Below, one piece after another: positions 57,807 through 64,000 of a stretch of DNA of 64,000 bases. Origin of the DNA: CAYOPE01 sp964405805 (GTDB taxonomy: Bacteria > Patescibacteriota > Doudnabacteria > UBA920 > O2-02-FULL-48-8); assembly GCA_964405805.1 (NCBI GenBank), contig CAYOPE010000001.1, positions 1 to 64,000 on the forward strand. The letters run 5' to 3'. The notes beneath the pieces are model-generated. The model did not search any database, was not told the origin of the DNA, and saw only the letters and a list, made by a program, of their open reading frames with translations. Position 1 is the first letter of the stretch; each line of letters starts with the position of its first letter. The translations under genes and the position numbers were made by a program.

Positions 57807-58042
57807 TGGATTTTTTAGATGAACAGAAACAAGCTGGTCCAAGGGCTCCTAGTAAAGAGAGAAGAAGAGAGGAGCGACCAAAAAATAATCCTAAAGAAGA
57901 TCTAGGCTACAGAATTAAAGGATTGGAAGCAGCAAAAATGGAGCCTGGTATGAGTCCGGCAGATCTAGCGGCACTGGATCGAAGCATTGAGGCGCTGAAA
58001 AAGAAACAAGCAGAAAAAAATCAACCGAAACAAGAAGATTAA
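57800..58042 (+). CDS. Small charged hypothetical protein
   Basis: 80 residues; ATG 57800 overlaps the nrdJ stop. Lys/Glu/Arg-rich, helical and partly disordered (MSPADLAALDRSIEALKKKQAEKN). No family recognised; translational coupling suggests expression with nrdJ. Confidence 0.55.
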   Translation: MLMDFLDEQKQAGPRAPSKERRREERPKNNPKEDLGYRIKGLEAAKMEPGMSPADLAALDRSIEALKKKQAEKNQPKQED

Positions 58043-58048
58043 AAGATG

Positions 58049-58073
58049 GGCGGTCCGCCGTCAGCGGACCGCC
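58049..58073. terminator. Perfect GC hairpin after the nrdJ unit
   Basis: GGCGGTCCGC/GCGGACCGCC around CGTCA, followed by TTAAAAATTT; weak T run. Confidence 0.65.
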
Positions 58074-58083
58074 TTAAAAATTT

Positions 58084-58536
58084 ATGGACTGTGTATTTTG
58101 TAAAATTGTTAGTGACGAGTTTGATTCCGCAAAGATCTGGGAAGATGAAAACTATCTGGCGATTTTGGACGTGAATCCCAATGTCCGAGGCATGACTTTA
58201 GTAATGCCCAAAAAGCATTTTGATTCTGATTTGTTTGATATGCCAGAGCAAGATTATAGTGATTTTTTGATTGCAACACGCAAAGTAGCTAAGCTTTTAG
58301 AAAAAAGTCTAGAAGTAAAGCGGGTTGCTCTTGTACTTGAAGGCATGGGTATCAATCATTTGCACGCAAAGTTGTATCCCTTGCATGGTCTTGATGAAAA
58401 ATTCCAAGAGATGTGGGCGAGGGACCGTGTGTACTTTGATAAATACGAAGGCTATATCACGACGCAACTTGGTCCCAAGAAAGAATTGGCTGAACTAAAG
58501 CAATTAGCCGAAGAGATTAAGAAAAATGTCGGCTAA
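58084..58536 (+). CDS. HIT-family protein with altered histidine triad
   Basis: 150 residues. CVFCKIV zinc-type start, 'LAILDVNPNVRGMTLVMPKKH', and the triad region INHLHAKLYPL, in which the third histidine of HxHxH is lysine. HIT hydrolases act on nucleotide-phosphoramidates and dinucleotides; the catalytic (middle) His is kept. Last eleven bases overlap cobO. Confidence 0.88.
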   Translation: MDCVFCKIVSDEFDSAKIWEDENYLAILDVNPNVRGMTLVMPKKHFDSDLFDMPEQDYSDFLIATRKVAKLLEKSLEVKRVALVLEGMGINHLHAKLYPLHGLDEKFQEMWARDRVYFDKYEGYITTQLGPKKELAELKQLAEEIKKNVG

Positions 58537-59059
58537 AAAAGGTTTAACCATAATTTACATTGGCGATGGGAAGGGGAAGACCTCTGCGGCGGCGGGGTTG
58601 GCTGTGCGCGCTGCGGGCACAGGATTTAAAGTTTTGTATTTGCAGTTTGTGAAAGGCGACTGGCCGAGCGGTGAGCGAGAAGTTCTGTCGAAACTGAAAA
58701 ATGTGGAAGCGAAACTCATGGGCAGAGGATTTGTAGGAATCCTCGGAGATCGTAAACCGATTGAGGAACATATAAAAGCTGCGAAGAATGCGATGAAAGA
58801 GTCGATCAAAGCTCTGAAATCAAAAAAGTATGATCTGGTGATCCTGGATGAAGCGATTTCCGCCATTGAATCTGATTTGCTGACTATTGCTGATGTGGAA
58901 AAAATTATCAAATCCAAGCCAGCCGAAGTTCATCTATGCCTCACAGGCCACAAGCGGATAAAAAAATTGATTGACTTGGCAGATCTGGTCACAGAGATGA
59001 AGATGATTAAGCACCCATACTATCAGGGGATACTAGCACAACGAGGCATTGACTATTGA
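58526..59059 (+). CDS. cobO: ATP:cob(I)alamin adenosyltransferase, CobA/CobO/BtuR type
   Basis: 177 residues. P-loop 'IIYIGDGKGKTSAAAGLAVRAAG' near the N-terminus, 'VLYLQFVKGDWPSGE', and 'YDLVILDEAISAIE' with 'LCLTGHKRIKKLIDLADLVTEMKMIKHPYYQGILAQRGIDY' at the end, as in CobA. Attaches the 5'-deoxyadenosyl group to corrinoids, producing the cofactor of the NrdJ enzyme encoded just upstream. No corrinoid biosynthesis gene is present, so it must act on scavenged cobamide. Confidence 0.95.
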   Translation: MSAKKGLTIIYIGDGKGKTSAAAGLAVRAAGTGFKVLYLQFVKGDWPSGEREVLSKLKNVEAKLMGRGFVGILGDRKPIEEHIKAAKNAMKESIKALKSKKYDLVILDEAISAIESDLLTIADVEKIIKSKPAEVHLCLTGHKRIKKLIDLADLVTEMKMIKHPYYQGILAQRGIDY

Positions 59060-59102
59060 TAATACTCTGCTAATATTTGGGGGCGCTTAATTTAATAAAT
59101 CT

Positions 59103-59558
59103 ATGACAAACCTAGGCAGAAAGATTGAAATATTTATAATCGTGGTCATTATTGCGGTGATTGGCATTGTCTACGCGTTTAGAAAGCCAGCGATTGCACC
59201 GACCACAAACACAGAACCGAGCCAAAATACTCAGCAACAAGAAGAACAGCCAGTCTCGTCAGGCATGCCAGTGCCGGGAAGTGACGTGCAAGACAAAGTC
59301 GTGGTCACGGCTAATGTCATTGAGTACCGAGGAGTGGATGGGAAAAACGCTCTTGAGCTTCTGCAAGCTTCGCATCGCGTGGACCTAAAGCATTATTCTT
59401 TTGGGGACTTAGTCACAGGAATTGATGGAATTACTCCTGACGCTAGTCACTTCTGGGCTCTCTACGTGAACGGTCAATTTTCCCAAGTCGGTGCATCTGC
59501 TTATATCACGAAATCTTCTGACACGATCAGATGGCAAATAGATGAGGTAAAAAATTAG
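59103..59558 (+). CDS. DUF4430 domain protein, membrane-anchored
   Basis: 151 residues. N-terminal membrane segment (IEIFIIVVIIAVIGIVYAF), Gln/Pro-rich spacer, then DUF4430 (about 60-150: VVVTANVIEYRGVDGKNALELLQASHRVDLKHYSFGDLVTGIDG..FWALYVNGQFSQVGASAYI). DUF4430 is related to the C-terminal domain of transcobalamin-type proteins, so cobamide binding outside the membrane is plausible beside nrdJ and cobO, but not shown. Confidence 0.82.
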   Translation: MTNLGRKIEIFIIVVIIAVIGIVYAFRKPAIAPTTNTEPSQNTQQQEEQPVSSGMPVPGSDVQDKVVVTANVIEYRGVDGKNALELLQASHRVDLKHYSFGDLVTGIDGITPDASHFWALYVNGQFSQVGASAYITKSSDTIRWQIDEVKN

Positions 59559-59568
59559 TAATTAATCT

Positions 59569-59628
59569 GCGCAATGCTGAACTTGATTCAGCATCTCAAA
59601 TAGAGATCCTGACTTTCGTCAGGATTGC
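59569..59628. repeat. GCAATGCTGAA..TTCAGGATTGC repeat, copy 2
   Basis: GCAATGCTGAA..TTCAGCATCTCAAATAGAGATCCTGA..TCAGGATTGCG; matches 31346-31429 without the nested palindrome. It ends 11 bases before the next start codon. Confidence 0.82.
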
Positions 59629-59639
59629 GTATCGGCAAT

Positions 59640-60161
59640 ATGGCTTATTTCTTAGTTTTTTTTGGGGCACTACTTAGAGTCATTCCACATGCGGCGAATT
59701 TCGTGCCTATTGGCGCTATCGCTCTTTTTGGCGGTGTGTATCTCAGAAAGCGTGAAGCGCTTGTGCTGCCGCTTGCTGCCATGATTTTGTCAGATATTTT
59801 TATTGGCTTTGATTCGCTCGAGTCGAGATTGACTATTTACGGATGTTTTTTGCTCAGTGGTTTGATCGGACTGACGATTCGTAACCACAAAAGTATTTGG
59901 ACAGTAGTCGGCGGAAGCTTGCTTGGCTCGACGTTATTTTATTTGATCACAAACTTTGTCTGGGTTTATTCTACAAAAATGTATCCGCACACCTGGGCAG
60001 GCCAAATGGCGTCTTACACCAATGCCTTACCGTTTTTCCGAAACACAGTCATGAGTGATTTGTTTTACGTCGGAGTTTTGTTTGGAAGCTATGAATTAGT
60101 TAGACATTTTCAAAATAAAACTTCCCTCTCCTTTGAAGGAGAGGGATCGAGGGAGAGGTAG
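59640..60161 (+). CDS. DUF6580-like membrane protein, possible ECF-type vitamin transporter component
   Basis: 173 residues from ATG 59640 (an in-frame TTG at 59625 lies in the repeat). Five or six membrane spans; the start 'LVFFGALLRVIPHAANFVPIGAIALFGGVYL' and 'MILSDIFIGFDSLESRLTIYGCFLLSGLIG' are typical of DUF6580, a group of putative transport proteins resembling ECF substrate-binding S components. Position after cobO and DUF4430 suggests cobamide uptake (inference). The last 14 residues (TSLSFEGEGSRER) are encoded by the palindromic repeat that flanks the DUF559 gene. Confidence 0.75.
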   Translation: MAYFLVFFGALLRVIPHAANFVPIGAIALFGGVYLRKREALVLPLAAMILSDIFIGFDSLESRLTIYGCFLLSGLIGLTIRNHKSIWTVVGGSLLGSTLFYLITNFVWVYSTKMYPHTWAGQMASYTNALPFFRNTVMSDLFYVGVLFGSYELVRHFQNKTSLSFEGEGSRER

Positions 60162-60555
60162 ATTATGGTCAAATTGTCTCGAGTTATGGTGGCTCGTAGT
60201 AAAGATTTAAGATCGAGGCAAACTCAGTGGGAAGAGATTCTCTGGGACCATTTAAGAGCTAATCATTTTGCCGTTAAGTTTAAAAGACAAGTAGTAATTG
60301 GCGCATATATTTTCGATTTTGGCGCCAAAAGAAAAAAGTTATTGATAGAACTAGATGGAGCCGGGCATCGCGGTAAGGGAAAGATTGCAGATGAAGAAAA
60401 GATAAAATATGCCCTATCAAGAGGTTTTACTGTTCTGAAGTTTTGGAACAGTGAGATTGAAAGATCGCTAGATAAGGTTTTAGAAGAAATTTTTCAAAAG
60501 ATACAGTAGCACCCTCTCTCCCAACCTCTCTCCCTGAAAGGGAGAGAGGAGTTCT
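60121..60555 (+). mobile_element. DUF559 gene bracketed by inverted palindromic repeats (element 1)
   Basis: Left repeat 60121-60160: CCCTCTCC/GGAGAGGG hairpin then ATCGAGGGAGAGGTAG. Right repeat 60511-60555, inverted: ACCCTCTCTCCCAACC then CTCTCCC/GGGAGAG hairpin and GAGTTCT. The hairpins are outermost on both sides and the GGGAGAGGT tails face the gene. Proposed mobile unit; transposition is not demonstrated. Confidence 0.5.
60165..60509 (+). CDS. DUF559 (Vsr-like) endonuclease-fold protein
   Basis: 114 residues. DUF559 pattern: 'ARSKDLRSRQTQWEEILWDHLRANHFAVKFKRQVVIGAYIFDFGAKRKKLLIELDGAGHRGK..GFTVLKFWNSEIERSLDKVLEEI', with the PD-(D/E)xK-like residues FDF and ELDG and the conserved His. 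Predicted nuclease; a cellular role is not established for the family. Its Shine-Dalgarno (GAGAGGT) is the end of the left flanking repeat. Confidence 0.88.
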   Translation: MVKLSRVMVARSKDLRSRQTQWEEILWDHLRANHFAVKFKRQVVIGAYIFDFGAKRKKLLIELDGAGHRGKGKIADEEKIKYALSRGFTVLKFWNSEIERSLDKVLEEIFQKIQ

Positions 60556-60572
60556 AAACGGTAGATATTTTT

Positions 60573-60791
60573 ATGATCATAAAAGTTCATGTAAGAACCC
60601 ATGCCCACGAAGAGAAGATTGAAGAGGTGGGCGTGGATGAGTATAAACTCTGGACCACAGCGATCCCTGAGAATGGCGAGGCCAATGAGGCTGTGATCGA
60701 CATGCTGGCGGATTTTTTTGATACTTCGCCTTCGAAGATCAGGATAATTTCTGGAAACAAAAGCACGCATAAGTTGATAGAAATCGAGTAA
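60573..60791 (+). CDS. DUF167 (YggU-like) protein
   Basis: 72 residues. DUF167 pattern: 'IKVHVRTHAHEEKIEEVGVDEYKLWTTAIPENGEANEAVIDMLADFFDTSPSKIRIISGNKSTHKLIEI'. Small soluble alpha/beta protein of unknown function. Confidence 0.88.
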   Translation: MIIKVHVRTHAHEEKIEEVGVDEYKLWTTAIPENGEANEAVIDMLADFFDTSPSKIRIISGNKSTHKLIEIE

Positions 60792-60819
60792 GCTCCCGTT
60801 GACTGGGAGCTGTTTTTTT
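60790..60819 (+). terminator. Terminator after the DUF167 gene
   Basis: AGCTCCC/GGGAGCT around GTTGACT, then T7. Confidence 0.9.
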
Positions 60820-60855
60820 GCTATGCTGATTGGCCACAAAGGCAGGAGGATTTCC

Positions 60856-61137
60856 ATGGCTCAGATTTCGGCAAAGGTCAGGGCGCAGGACAGTCCGGAA
60901 ACGGCCCGCACGGTGTTGGACGAGCTCGAGGGCACGATGCGATTGTATCGATCGATGACCCTTACCGTGCTGGGCAGGATTTCTCTGGTGATGGCCGGAG
61001 AGATCCACCGAGAAACAGCGGATCGACTCGCGGAGAAAGGGAACGACCCAGTGGTGATTACCCGGATCGAGTCGCTCGACCACTTGCTCGTGACAGTCCG
61101 GTGCAGCGCCGCGGAAGTGACGCTGCTCAAGGAGTAA
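60856..61137 (+). CDS. Small hypothetical protein
   Basis: 93 residues from ATG 60856 (AGGAGGA upstream; an in-frame ATG at 60799 lies in the preceding terminator). Alpha/beta pattern with a long helix (SPETARTVLDELEGTMRLYRSMTLTVLGRI). GC-rich single-gene unit with own terminator, like the other accessory genes. No family recognised. Confidence 0.55.
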   Translation: MAQISAKVRAQDSPETARTVLDELEGTMRLYRSMTLTVLGRISLVMAGEIHRETADRLAEKGNDPVVITRIESLDHLLVTVRCSAAEVTLLKE

Positions 61138-61167
61138 CCAACAAGCTCGATTCGTCGGCTCGACTTC

Positions 61168-61204
61168 ACAGGCGGGGGCGCGTGTCGCTCCCGCCTTTTT
61201 TTAT
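61168..61204 (+). terminator. Terminator
   Basis: GGCGGGGGCG/CGCTCCCGCC around CGTGT, then T7. Confidence 0.88.
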
Positions 61205-61227
61205 TGTCAAAAAACTGGTAAACTTAA

Positions 61228-61256
61228 AGAGATCCTAAAACAAGTTCAGGATTACG
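61228..61256. repeat. Half copy of the TTCAGGATTGC repeat before hisS
   Basis: AGAGATCCTAAAACAAGTTCAGGATTACG; corresponds to the right half of 59569-59628 and ends four bases before the hisS ATG. Confidence 0.7.
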
Positions 61257-61259
61257 AAT

Positions 61260-62498
61260 ATGGCAAAAGAAATACCTCAGGTACTCAAGGGCTTTCGGGA
61301 CTATCTGCCGCAGGAGCAGGCTGCTCGAAAGAAAATAATTGCGAAAATCTCTGAAGCTTTCGAGCGTTTCGGGTTTTTGCCTTTGGATACGCCAGCTCTG
61401 GAGCCATACGAATTATTTAAAGGCAAAATCGGCGAAGACGAAAAATTAATTTATAAATTTCAAGATCTCGGTGATCGTGAAGTAGCGTTGCGCTATGATT
61501 TAACAGTCCCACTAGTGCGCGTGGTTTCTGAGTATCAGGATTTGCCGAAACCGTTTAAACGATACCAGATCGCCAATGTCTGGCGCGCTGACAAACCACA
61601 AAAGGGAAGATACCGAGAATTCACGCAGTGCGACATAGATATCGTGGGCAGTAACTCGAAAATCGCAGACGCGGAAATCATCGCAGCTATGCTTGCGGCC
61701 TACAATAGTCTGGAGATGGGAAATTTTACTGTAAAAGTCAATGACCGCGAGCTAGTAAATCAGGTTTTAAGTGGGCTTGATGTGCCCAAAGAAAAAGTGG
61801 CTGGGTTTATCCGCATCATGGATAAGGTTGCTAAGATTGGTGAAGAGAAAGCATCAGCTATGCTGGTCGAAGCTGGATTTGAAAAAGAAATTCTGAAGAA
61901 ATACTCGGAAGCTTGGGAAAGTTCTAGCAAATCATACTTCGACCAATTGCAAAAGCTACTTAGTGGCATGGGCGTGCCGAATATAGTTTTCGATAAATAC
62001 CTCATGCGCGGACAAGACTACTACACTGGCATCATTTTCGAATTTGAAATGAAAGAAAAACCAGAATTTGGCTCGCTCGGCGGCGGCGGTAGGTATGATA
62101 AAATGTTTGGTCAGGTCACTGGCACTGACATGCCGGCAGTGGGAGGATCGATCGGCTTTGATCGGATGTTTGCGGCCCTTCAGGAAATGGGAGTGATCGC
62201 CCCTCAGACTGCTGCTGAAGTGATTGTCTTTAATTTGGATGAAAAATTGACTGCAGAATATCTAAATATCGTAACCAATCTTCGAAACGCAGGAATCGAT
62301 ACTGAATTTTATTATGATGCCGTGAAAATTGATAAGCAATTTAAATATGCAGAGAGCAAAAACATGCAGGTCGCAGTGATCTTTGGCGAAAAAGAAGCAG
62401 GAATGCGCAAAGTCAACCTGAAAAATTTGCAAGAAAAAGAACAGCGGACCGTGGACATGGATGATTTGGTGACAGAAGTGAAGAGCATGCTCTGGTAA
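61260..62498 (+). CDS. hisS: Histidyl-tRNA synthetase
   Basis: 412 residues. Class II motifs: 'GFRDYLPQEQAARKKI' (motif 1 region), motif 2 'RYQIANVWRADKPQKGRYREFTQCDIDIVG' with its arginine, the histidine-binding 'RGQDYYTGIIFEFEM', 'GSLGGGGRYDKM' and motif 3 'PAVGGSIGFDRMF'. A C-terminal anticodon domain follows. It lacks the Cys-rich insertion seen in the paralogue at 41649. Charges tRNA-His. Confidence 0.96.
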   Translation: MAKEIPQVLKGFRDYLPQEQAARKKIIAKISEAFERFGFLPLDTPALEPYELFKGKIGEDEKLIYKFQDLGDREVALRYDLTVPLVRVVSEYQDLPKPFKRYQIANVWRADKPQKGRYREFTQCDIDIVGSNSKIADAEIIAAMLAAYNSLEMGNFTVKVNDRELVNQVLSGLDVPKEKVAGFIRIMDKVAKIGEEKASAMLVEAGFEKEILKKYSEAWESSSKSYFDQLQKLLSGMGVPNIVFDKYLMRGQDYYTGIIFEFEMKEKPEFGSLGGGGRYDKMFGQVTGTDMPAVGGSIGFDRMFAALQEMGVIAPQTAAEVIVFNLDEKLTAEYLNIVTNLRNAGIDTEFYYDAVKIDKQFKYAESKNMQVAVIFGEKEAGMRKVNLKNLQEKEQRTVDMDDLVTEVKSMLW

Positions 62499-62500
62499 CC

Positions 62501-62943
62501 CGCAGTTAAACCCCTCCTTTTAAGGAGGGGTAGGGGAGGTAGAGTTTATGCATCGTACAATAGGTTTTCGAAAAACTATCCCGATCAGAAGACAGCTCCG
62601 CAGAAACCTCACTGCTCCTGAAAAAGTATTCTGGGAACAAATTGCAAACCGACAGTTTCAAGACCTAAAGTTTGTAAAACAACATGGTATCGGTCCCTAT
62701 ATCGTAGACTTTTGTTGCCGAGCTTTAATGCTGATTATAGAAATAGATGGCGATAGTCATGCTACAAACTTTGGGATATCTCAAGACAAAGTCAGAACCG
62801 GATATTTAGAAAACCTAGGCTACAAGATTATTCGCTATAATAACCACGATGTCATCAATAACCTCGATGGAGTGTTCCAAGATCTGAAAAGCAAAACCGA
62901 CCTCCTCTTAATCTCCTCCTTAAAAGGAGGAGAGATAACTGCG
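62501..62943 (+). mobile_element. DUF559 gene bracketed by inverted palindromic repeats (element 2)
   Basis: Left end (62501-62540): CGCAGTTA, then hairpin CCCCTCC/GGAGGGG and TAGGGGAGGT. Right end (62900-62943): ACCTCCTCTTAAT, hairpin CTCCTCC/GGAGGAG, AGATAACTGCG. The outermost CGCAGTTA and TAACTGCG are inverted repeats. It begins just after the hisS stop and ends just before comEC. Proposed mobile unit. Confidence 0.55.
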
Positions 62944-62955
62944 CGGGAGTCCTAA
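62548..62955 (+). CDS. DUF559 (Vsr-like) endonuclease-fold protein
   Basis: 135 residues. DUF559 pattern: 'LRRNLTAPEKVFWEQIANRQFQDLKFVKQHGIGPYIVDFCCRALMLIIEIDGDSHA...YLENLGYKIIRYNNHDVINNLDGVFQDL', with VDF and EIDG-x-SH as the nuclease-like residues. Its ribosome-binding site (GGGGAGGT) lies in the left repeat, and its last ~19 residues (LLLISSLKGGEITARES) are encoded by the right repeat. Predicted nuclease of the same family as the one at 60165, though not closely similar. Confidence 0.88.
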   Translation: MHRTIGFRKTIPIRRQLRRNLTAPEKVFWEQIANRQFQDLKFVKQHGIGPYIVDFCCRALMLIIEIDGDSHATNFGISQDKVRTGYLENLGYKIIRYNNHDVINNLDGVFQDLKSKTDLLLISSLKGGEITARES

Positions 62956-62956
62956 T

Positions 62957-64000
62957 ATGAATCTAACCAAATCCAAAATTTTTTTGATCCTTTGCTTGGG
63001 CTTCATTGTGGGCATTGCGATCGGGCGATTCATAAGTTATCAAATCATGGCTGTGTGTGCCATGATTTTTATAATTGTTGCCACAGTCAATTGGCCAAAT
63101 AGAATTGCTGCGGTTGTGGGAATAGCCGGGCTTGTTTTATTGCTCGGCGCTGTTAGATTTAAGACGAATTTCGCGCAGAATGATCTTGCGGCATATTATA
63201 ACCAGAAAGCCGAAGTGATTGGTGTGATCAGTGAAGAACCAGACGAACGGTCAGACAAAGTTTATCTGACTTTGGGCGATCTTGAGATCAATGGAGCGAA
63301 AAAACAGTCGAAAATTTTGCTAACTGTGAATTTGTATCCCAAATACGAGTATGGCCAGAAGCTGAAGTTCACAGCCAAGATCACTGAGCCAAAAGAATAT
63401 ACAGATTTTTCCTACAAAAATTATTTATCGCGCTTTGGCATTGACGCAGTCGTGTATTTGCCGAAAATCGAAGTTGTGGACGGCCAGTTTGGTAATTCTA
63501 TCAAGCTTGGCATCTTGCGTTTGAAGCAGAAATTTGTGAAAGCCCTCGGCAATGTCCTACCAGAACCACAGAACGCATTTCTTGGCGGCTTGCTTTTGGG
63601 AGCCAAAAGGCAAATCCCGAAAGAGCTGTCAGATCAATTTAGTAAAACAGGCACGTCACATATTGTCGCTATCTCTGGCTACAACATCACGATCATTGCC
63701 GGCGGCATCGAATGGCTACTGGCTTGGTTTGGCGTGCGAAAAAGGATTTCATTTGGCATTGCGATCATAGCGATCGTCGGCTTTGTAGTTATGACTGGCG
63801 CTTCTGCTTCTGCGGTGCGCGCGGGCATCATGGGCATTTTACTTTTACTGTCTCTGAATGTCGGCAGAGTAAGTGTGGCAGCGAATGCATTAGCATTTAC
63901 CGCAGTGGTCATGCTTCTGATCAATCCGCAAATTCTGGCTTTTGATGTGGGCTTTCAGTTGTCATTTGCTGCGCTGATAGGAATTATCTATTTAGTGCCA
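62957..64000 (+). CDS. comEC: ComEC, DNA-uptake channel (5' part, runs off the window)
   Basis: 348 residues visible from ATG 62957, open at the right edge. Two N-terminal membrane spans, an OB-like extracytoplasmic domain (DUF4131 region, about 75-180), then the Competence domain: 'ALLLGAKRQIPKEL' context, GTSHIVAISGYNITI (the HxLxISGxH-like element), followed by several spans. ComEC moves single-stranded DNA across the membrane. With dprA and the type IV pilus genes it supports transformation. Confidence 0.93.
   Translation, partial: MNLTKSKIFLILCLGFIVGIAIGRFISYQIMAVCAMIFIIVATVNWPNRIAAVVGIAGLVLLLGAVRFKTNFAQNDLAAYYNQKAEVIGVISEEPDERSDKVYLTLGDLEINGAKKQSKILLTVNLYPKYEYGQKLKFTAKITEPKEYTDFSYKNYLSRFGIDAVVYLPKIEVVDGQFGNSIKLGILRLKQKFVKALGNVLPEPQNAFLGGLLLGAKRQIPKELSDQFSKTGTSHIVAISGYNITIIAGGIEWLLAWFGVRKRISFGIAIIAIVGFVVMTGASASAVRAGIMGILLLLSLNVGRVSVAANALAFTAVVMLLINPQILAFDVGFQLSFAALIGIIYLVP

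Noticed and set aside
1..64000. Recoded TGA (glycine, as in Gracilibacteria)
   Set aside because: Several genes end in TGA at the expected family length (nrdJ, minor pilins), so TGA is a stop here.

Overview
The window is the compact chromosome of a Patescibacteria (Candidate Phyla Radiation) bacterium, most likely Parcubacteria-like. The signs are abbreviated versions of core proteins (a 242-residue HrcA, a 452-residue type IV pilus ATPase), a short HisRS next to a second degenerate HisRS paralogue, a type IV pilus plus ComEC/DprA set, a B12-dependent ribonucleotide reductase in place of the usual class I enzyme, and many small palindromic repeats that sit even inside reading frames. TGA is a normal stop (nrdJ, for example), so this is not a code-25 lineage. 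There is no rRNA; two tRNAs (Lys-TTT, Val-CAC) are present. No taxonomic search could be run.

Layout. 1-5.7 kb: 5' part of uvrC (-), three small GC-richer genes ending in near-identical terminators, then uvrA. 6-11.7 kb: a type IV pilus operon (pilB, pilC, four minor pilin genes, one with an LVIVD-repeat domain, and a major pilin). 11.7-16.4 kb: accessory block with two related attenuator-like leaders, a TrpR-like regulator between two copies of one operator, a SLOG protein and a TonB-like protein. 16.6-22.5 kb: heat-shock locus hrcA-grpE-dnaK-dnaJ behind two CIRCE elements. 22.5-26.6 kb: a CPBP protease with a frameshift, secreted-protein paralogues sharing an identical signal-peptide/promoter block, and a RAYT transposase between two identical palindromes. 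26.7-36.1 kb: tRNA-Lys, VIT-like protein, pseudouridine synthase, NDH-2, dus, topA, capA, dprA. 36.2-37.5 kb: a candidate structured RNA followed by five micro-genes. 37.5-46.3 kb: pth, der, LCP protein, tRNA-Val, lepB, HisRS paralogue, rpsU, yqeY, ftsA, ftsZ. 46.4-53.1 kb: GC-richer block with upp, an atypical radical SAM protein, purB, a HAD protein and a PAICS-type purC-purE fusion. 53.1-64 kb: ATP-grasp protein, nrdR, nrdJ, HIT, cobO, DUF4430, a DUF6580 transporter-like protein, two DUF559 nucleases between palindromic repeats, hisS, and the start of comEC.

How the genes work together. Pilus genes, dprA and comEC together indicate DNA uptake by natural transformation. nrdJ (AdoCbl-dependent), cobO (makes AdoCbl), DUF4430 and the DUF6580 membrane protein look like a corrinoid scavenging-and-use module under NrdR control. 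The PAICS-like protein and PurB cover AIR to AICAR as an isolated stretch of the purine pathway.

The strongest candidates for something new are: (1) DUF559 nuclease genes, each bracketed by inverted palindromic repeats whose solitary relatives are scattered over the window, including in frame inside dus, grpE and uvrC, with one copy resembling a joined pair of element ends; (2) two paralogous leader-peptide attenuators around a TrpR-like gene with matching operators; (3) a structured RNA plus micro-protein operon; (4) a set of strong-Shine-Dalgarno, GC-richer accessory genes with their own terminators, unlike the weakly signalled core genes.
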